From assembly GCF_002902725.1 (NCBI RefSeq), contig NZ_PPRT01000007.1:23061-87060 (forward strand): a stretch of 64,000 bases of DNA. Direction: 5' to 3'. A model generated the notes under the pieces. It saw only the letters and a list, made by a program, of their open reading frames with translations, had not been told where the DNA came from and searched no databases. Below are positions 62,473 through 64,000 of this stretch, one piece after another (within the stretch, counting starts at the first letter, position 1; the number at the start of each line of letters is the position of its first letter). The DNA comes from Staphylococcus caprae (lineage in GTDB: Bacteria; Bacillota; Bacilli; Staphylococcales; Staphylococcaceae). The translations under genes were made by a program, and so were the position numbers.

Positions 62473-63537
62473 TTGTTAACGGTAAATCAAGTTGAAGAGA
62501 TAGTAGGTGCGTTAAAGGATCCAATTATTGATGTACCTTTAAAAGAAACTGATGGAATTGTTAACGTAACCATCAAAGAAGAGATAGAGCACGTAAGTGT
62601 TAAAGTTGCAATGGCTCAATTAGGTGGCCAACCACAATTAGATTTACAAATGGCAATTGTAAAAGCTTTAAAAGAAAATGGTGCAAATACAGTTGGTATC
62701 CGTTTCGAAGAGTTACCACCTGAAACAGTTGAGAAATACCGTGGTAAGGGAACTGAAAAACCAAAAACAATTGAAGGACTTCTTTCTCAAAATAATCCAG
62801 TTGAATTTATCTCAATTGCATCAGGTAAAGGTGGCGTTGGTAAATCAACCATAGCAGTAAATTTAGCTGTAGCCTTAGCAAGAGAGGGTAAAAAAGTCGG
62901 ACTTGTAGATGCTGATATATATGGTTTTAGTGTTCCAGATATGATGGGTATTGATGAAAGACCTGGCGTAGATGGTAAAGAAATCATTCCAGTAGAACGT
63001 CATGGTGTTAAAGTTATCTCAATGGCATTCTTTGTTGAGGAAAATGCCCCAGTTATTTGGAGAGGGCCTATGCTAGGTAAAATGTTGACAAACTTCTTTA
63101 CAGAAGTACAATGGGGAGATTTAGATTATCTCTTACTTGATTTACCACCAGGTACTGGAGACGTTGCATTAGATGTTCATTCTATGTTGCCATCTAGTAA
63201 AGAAATTATTGTAACGACACCTCATCCTACAGCAGCATTCGTTGCAGCTAGAGCTGGAGCTATGGCAAAACATACAGACCACTCAATTTTAGGCGTTATC
63301 GAAAATATGAGTTACTTTGAAAGTAAAGAAACTGGAAATAAAGAATATGTATTTGGTAAAGGTGGGGGAACTAAACTCGCTGATGAGTTAGATACTCAGT
63401 TGTTTGGAGAATTACCATTAGAACAACCAACATGGAACCCAAAGGACTTTTCACCATCTATTTATCAACCTGATGATCGCTTAGGTGAGATTTATACATC
63501 TATTGCTAGAAAGGTCATTGCTAGCACTCAAAAATAA
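62473..63537 (+). CDS. Mrp/ApbC-type iron-sulfur cluster carrier ATPase
   Basis: A P-loop ATPase that carries and delivers Fe-S clusters in the cytoplasm. The 354-residue product has an N-terminal MIP18/DUF59 domain (about residues 1-85), then the deviant Walker A SGKGGVGKSTIAVNLAVALA near residue 118, VGLVDADIYGFSVPDMMG, and Walker B LLLDLPPGTGDVALD. The usual C-terminal CXXC cluster site is absent: the corresponding segment reads IENMSYFESKETG, as in other staphylococcal homologues. It starts at TTG behind GGGGGA and is the last protein gene before the rRNA operon. Confidence 0.92.
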   Translation: MLTVNQVEEIVGALKDPIIDVPLKETDGIVNVTIKEEIEHVSVKVAMAQLGGQPQLDLQMAIVKALKENGANTVGIRFEELPPETVEKYRGKGTEKPKTIEGLLSQNNPVEFISIASGKGGVGKSTIAVNLAVALAREGKKVGLVDADIYGFSVPDMMGIDERPGVDGKEIIPVERHGVKVISMAFFVEENAPVIWRGPMLGKMLTNFFTEVQWGDLDYLLLDLPPGTGDVALDVHSMLPSSKEIIVTTPHPTAAFVAARAGAMAKHTDHSILGVIENMSYFESKETGNKEYVFGKGGGTKLADELDTQLFGELPLEQPTWNPKDFSPSIYQPDDRLGEIYTSIARKVIASTQK

Positions 63538-63563
63538 ATAAACAATTTTAAAAGAGCTTTATT

Positions 63564-63604
63564 AAATCATACAAAGACGAATTTTGTTTTTGTATGATTT
63601 TTCT
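63564..63604 (+). terminator. Terminator of the Mrp-type gene
   Basis: AAATCATACAAA (63564-63575) pairs with TTTGTATGATTT (63588-63599), followed by TTTTC. It isolates the rRNA promoters. Confidence 0.88.
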
Positions 63605-63605
63605 A

Positions 63606-63633
63606 TTGCAAATTTTAGAAATCATGGTAGAAT
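63606..63633 (+). promoter_or_regulatory. Possible additional promoter upstream of rrn P1
   Basis: -35 TTGCAA (63606-63611), 16-bp spacer, -10 TAGAAT (63628-63633). The predicted transcript would begin with a hairpin TTGTGAG (63640-63646) / CTCACAA (63661-63667). Weaker than P1 and P2. Confidence 0.35.
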
Positions 63634-63694
63634 ATTTCTTTGTGAGCTACGAAAACGACACTCACAAAATTTAAAAAATAATGCAATTTAATTG

Positions 63695-63723
63695 TTGACT
63701 TAAAAACATAAAATTGATATTAT
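63695..63723 (+). promoter_or_regulatory. rRNA operon promoter P1
   Basis: -35 TTGACT (63695-63700), 17-bp spacer, -10 TATTAT (63718-63723), preceded by an A/T-rich UP-like stretch (AAAATTTAAAAAATAA). The transcript start would fall at the hairpin TCGCT-GAAA-AGCGA (63731-63744). Confidence 0.75.
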
Positions 63724-63843
63724 AAAAAAGTCGCTGAAAAGCGATTGTAAAGTGTTTATTTCAATTGTTAAGCGAGTGTAAAACTTACCCTTGCAAAGGT
63801 AATTAAAACACTTTAAAATAAATAAAGTAATCTTGATAAGTCA

Positions 63844-63872
63844 TTGACTTTTGTTTATAAAAAAGATATGAT
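63844..63872 (+). promoter_or_regulatory. rRNA operon promoter P2
   Basis: -35 TTGACT (63844-63849), 17-bp spacer, -10 TATGAT (63867-63872). A perfect 14-bp tandem repeat duplicates the -10 region (63861-63874 and 63875-63888). Confidence 0.8.
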
Positions 63873-63888
63873 AGAAAAGATATGATAG

Positions 63889-64000
63889 AAAAGATTGATT
63901 TTATTCAAATGAACATTGAAAACTGAATGACAATATGTCAACGTTAATTCCAAACAAACAGTAACGAAAGTTACAAACTATTTAGTATTTATGAGCTAAT
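63889..64000 (+). other. rRNA leader; 16S gene begins just outside the window
   Basis: The bases from TGAACATTGAAAACTGAATG to the ATTTATGAGCTAAT at the window end match my memory of the leader that precedes 16S rRNA in staphylococci. TGACAATATGTCAACGTT and GTAACGAAAGTTAC are small hairpins of the kind used in rRNA processing. No mature rRNA sequence is reached. Confidence 0.75.

Noticed and set aside
63889..64000. 16S rRNA gene start
   Set aside because: The window ends at ATTTATGAGCTAAT, before the GAGAGTTTGATCCTGG-type 5' end of 16S rRNA, so only the leader can be claimed.

Overview
The window is a low-GC chromosomal segment from a Staphylococcus. The evidence is the single r-protein supercluster running from S10 to L17, the zinc-type S14, EcfA1-EcfA2-EcfT-TruA-L13-S9 placed after L17, the tagatose-6-phosphate lactose operon, the AmaP/DUF2273/Asp23 alkaline-shock operon, the staphyloferrin A locus beside htsABC, and the SdrM/MdeA efflux pair just upstream of an rRNA operon. 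No coagulase-positive marker is visible. I would guess a coagulase-negative species near S. epidermidis/S. warneri, but the sequence alone does not fix the species.

Layout. 1-10.4 kb is accessory/metabolic: the C-terminal part of an RND efflux permease, small membrane and coiled proteins, an AEC-type carrier, a glucose dehydrogenase/glucose uptake pair (minus strand), a GNAT protein, topoisomerase III and a PbuG-type purine permease. 10.6-24.7 kb is one co-directional r-protein/translocation/transcription cluster (rpsJ to rplQ, including secY, adk, infA, rpoA), ending in tandem hairpins. 25.0-29.5 kb holds ecfA1-ecfA2-ecfT-truA and then rplM-rpsI with its own promoter and leader. A minus-strand sirtuin follows. 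30.5-38.0 kb is lacR and lacABCDFEG, with a consensus promoter, a palindromic operator candidate and a cre-like site. 38.1-42.3 kb holds a membrane-anchored alpha/beta hydrolase and three oxidoreductases. 42.7-44.1 kb is the asp23 operon behind a good SigB-type promoter.

44.2-53.7 kb is a complete iron-acquisition block. sfaD is divergent from sfaABC around one near-consensus Fur box; htsABC follows with its own Fur box inside its promoter. SfaC is expected to supply D-ornithine, SfaD and SfaB to join it to two citrates, SfaA to export staphyloferrin A, and HtsABC to take the ferric form back. No ATPase is encoded here, so the importer must borrow one (FhuC in known staphylococci). An IsdG-family heme monooxygenase lies 1.7 kb downstream.

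55.8-63.5 kb carries a SunI/YnzG-like small protein, a YdjM-type membrane hydrolase, a UDP-sugar pyrophosphorylase-like enzyme, a hemolysin-III family protein, sdrM, a small membrane protein, mdeA and an Mrp/ApbC-type Fe-S ATPase. The last 460 bases are a structured promoter region of an rRNA operon whose 16S gene should begin just beyond the window.

I found no prophage, insertion sequence, CRISPR array, tRNA or clearly novel defence system. The least-explained items are a roughly 150-bp intergenic repeat in two inverted copies 47 kb apart, the structured multi-promoter region before the rRNA operon with a perfect tandem duplication of its -10 hexamer, and a few structured or unusually GC-rich intergenic stretches.
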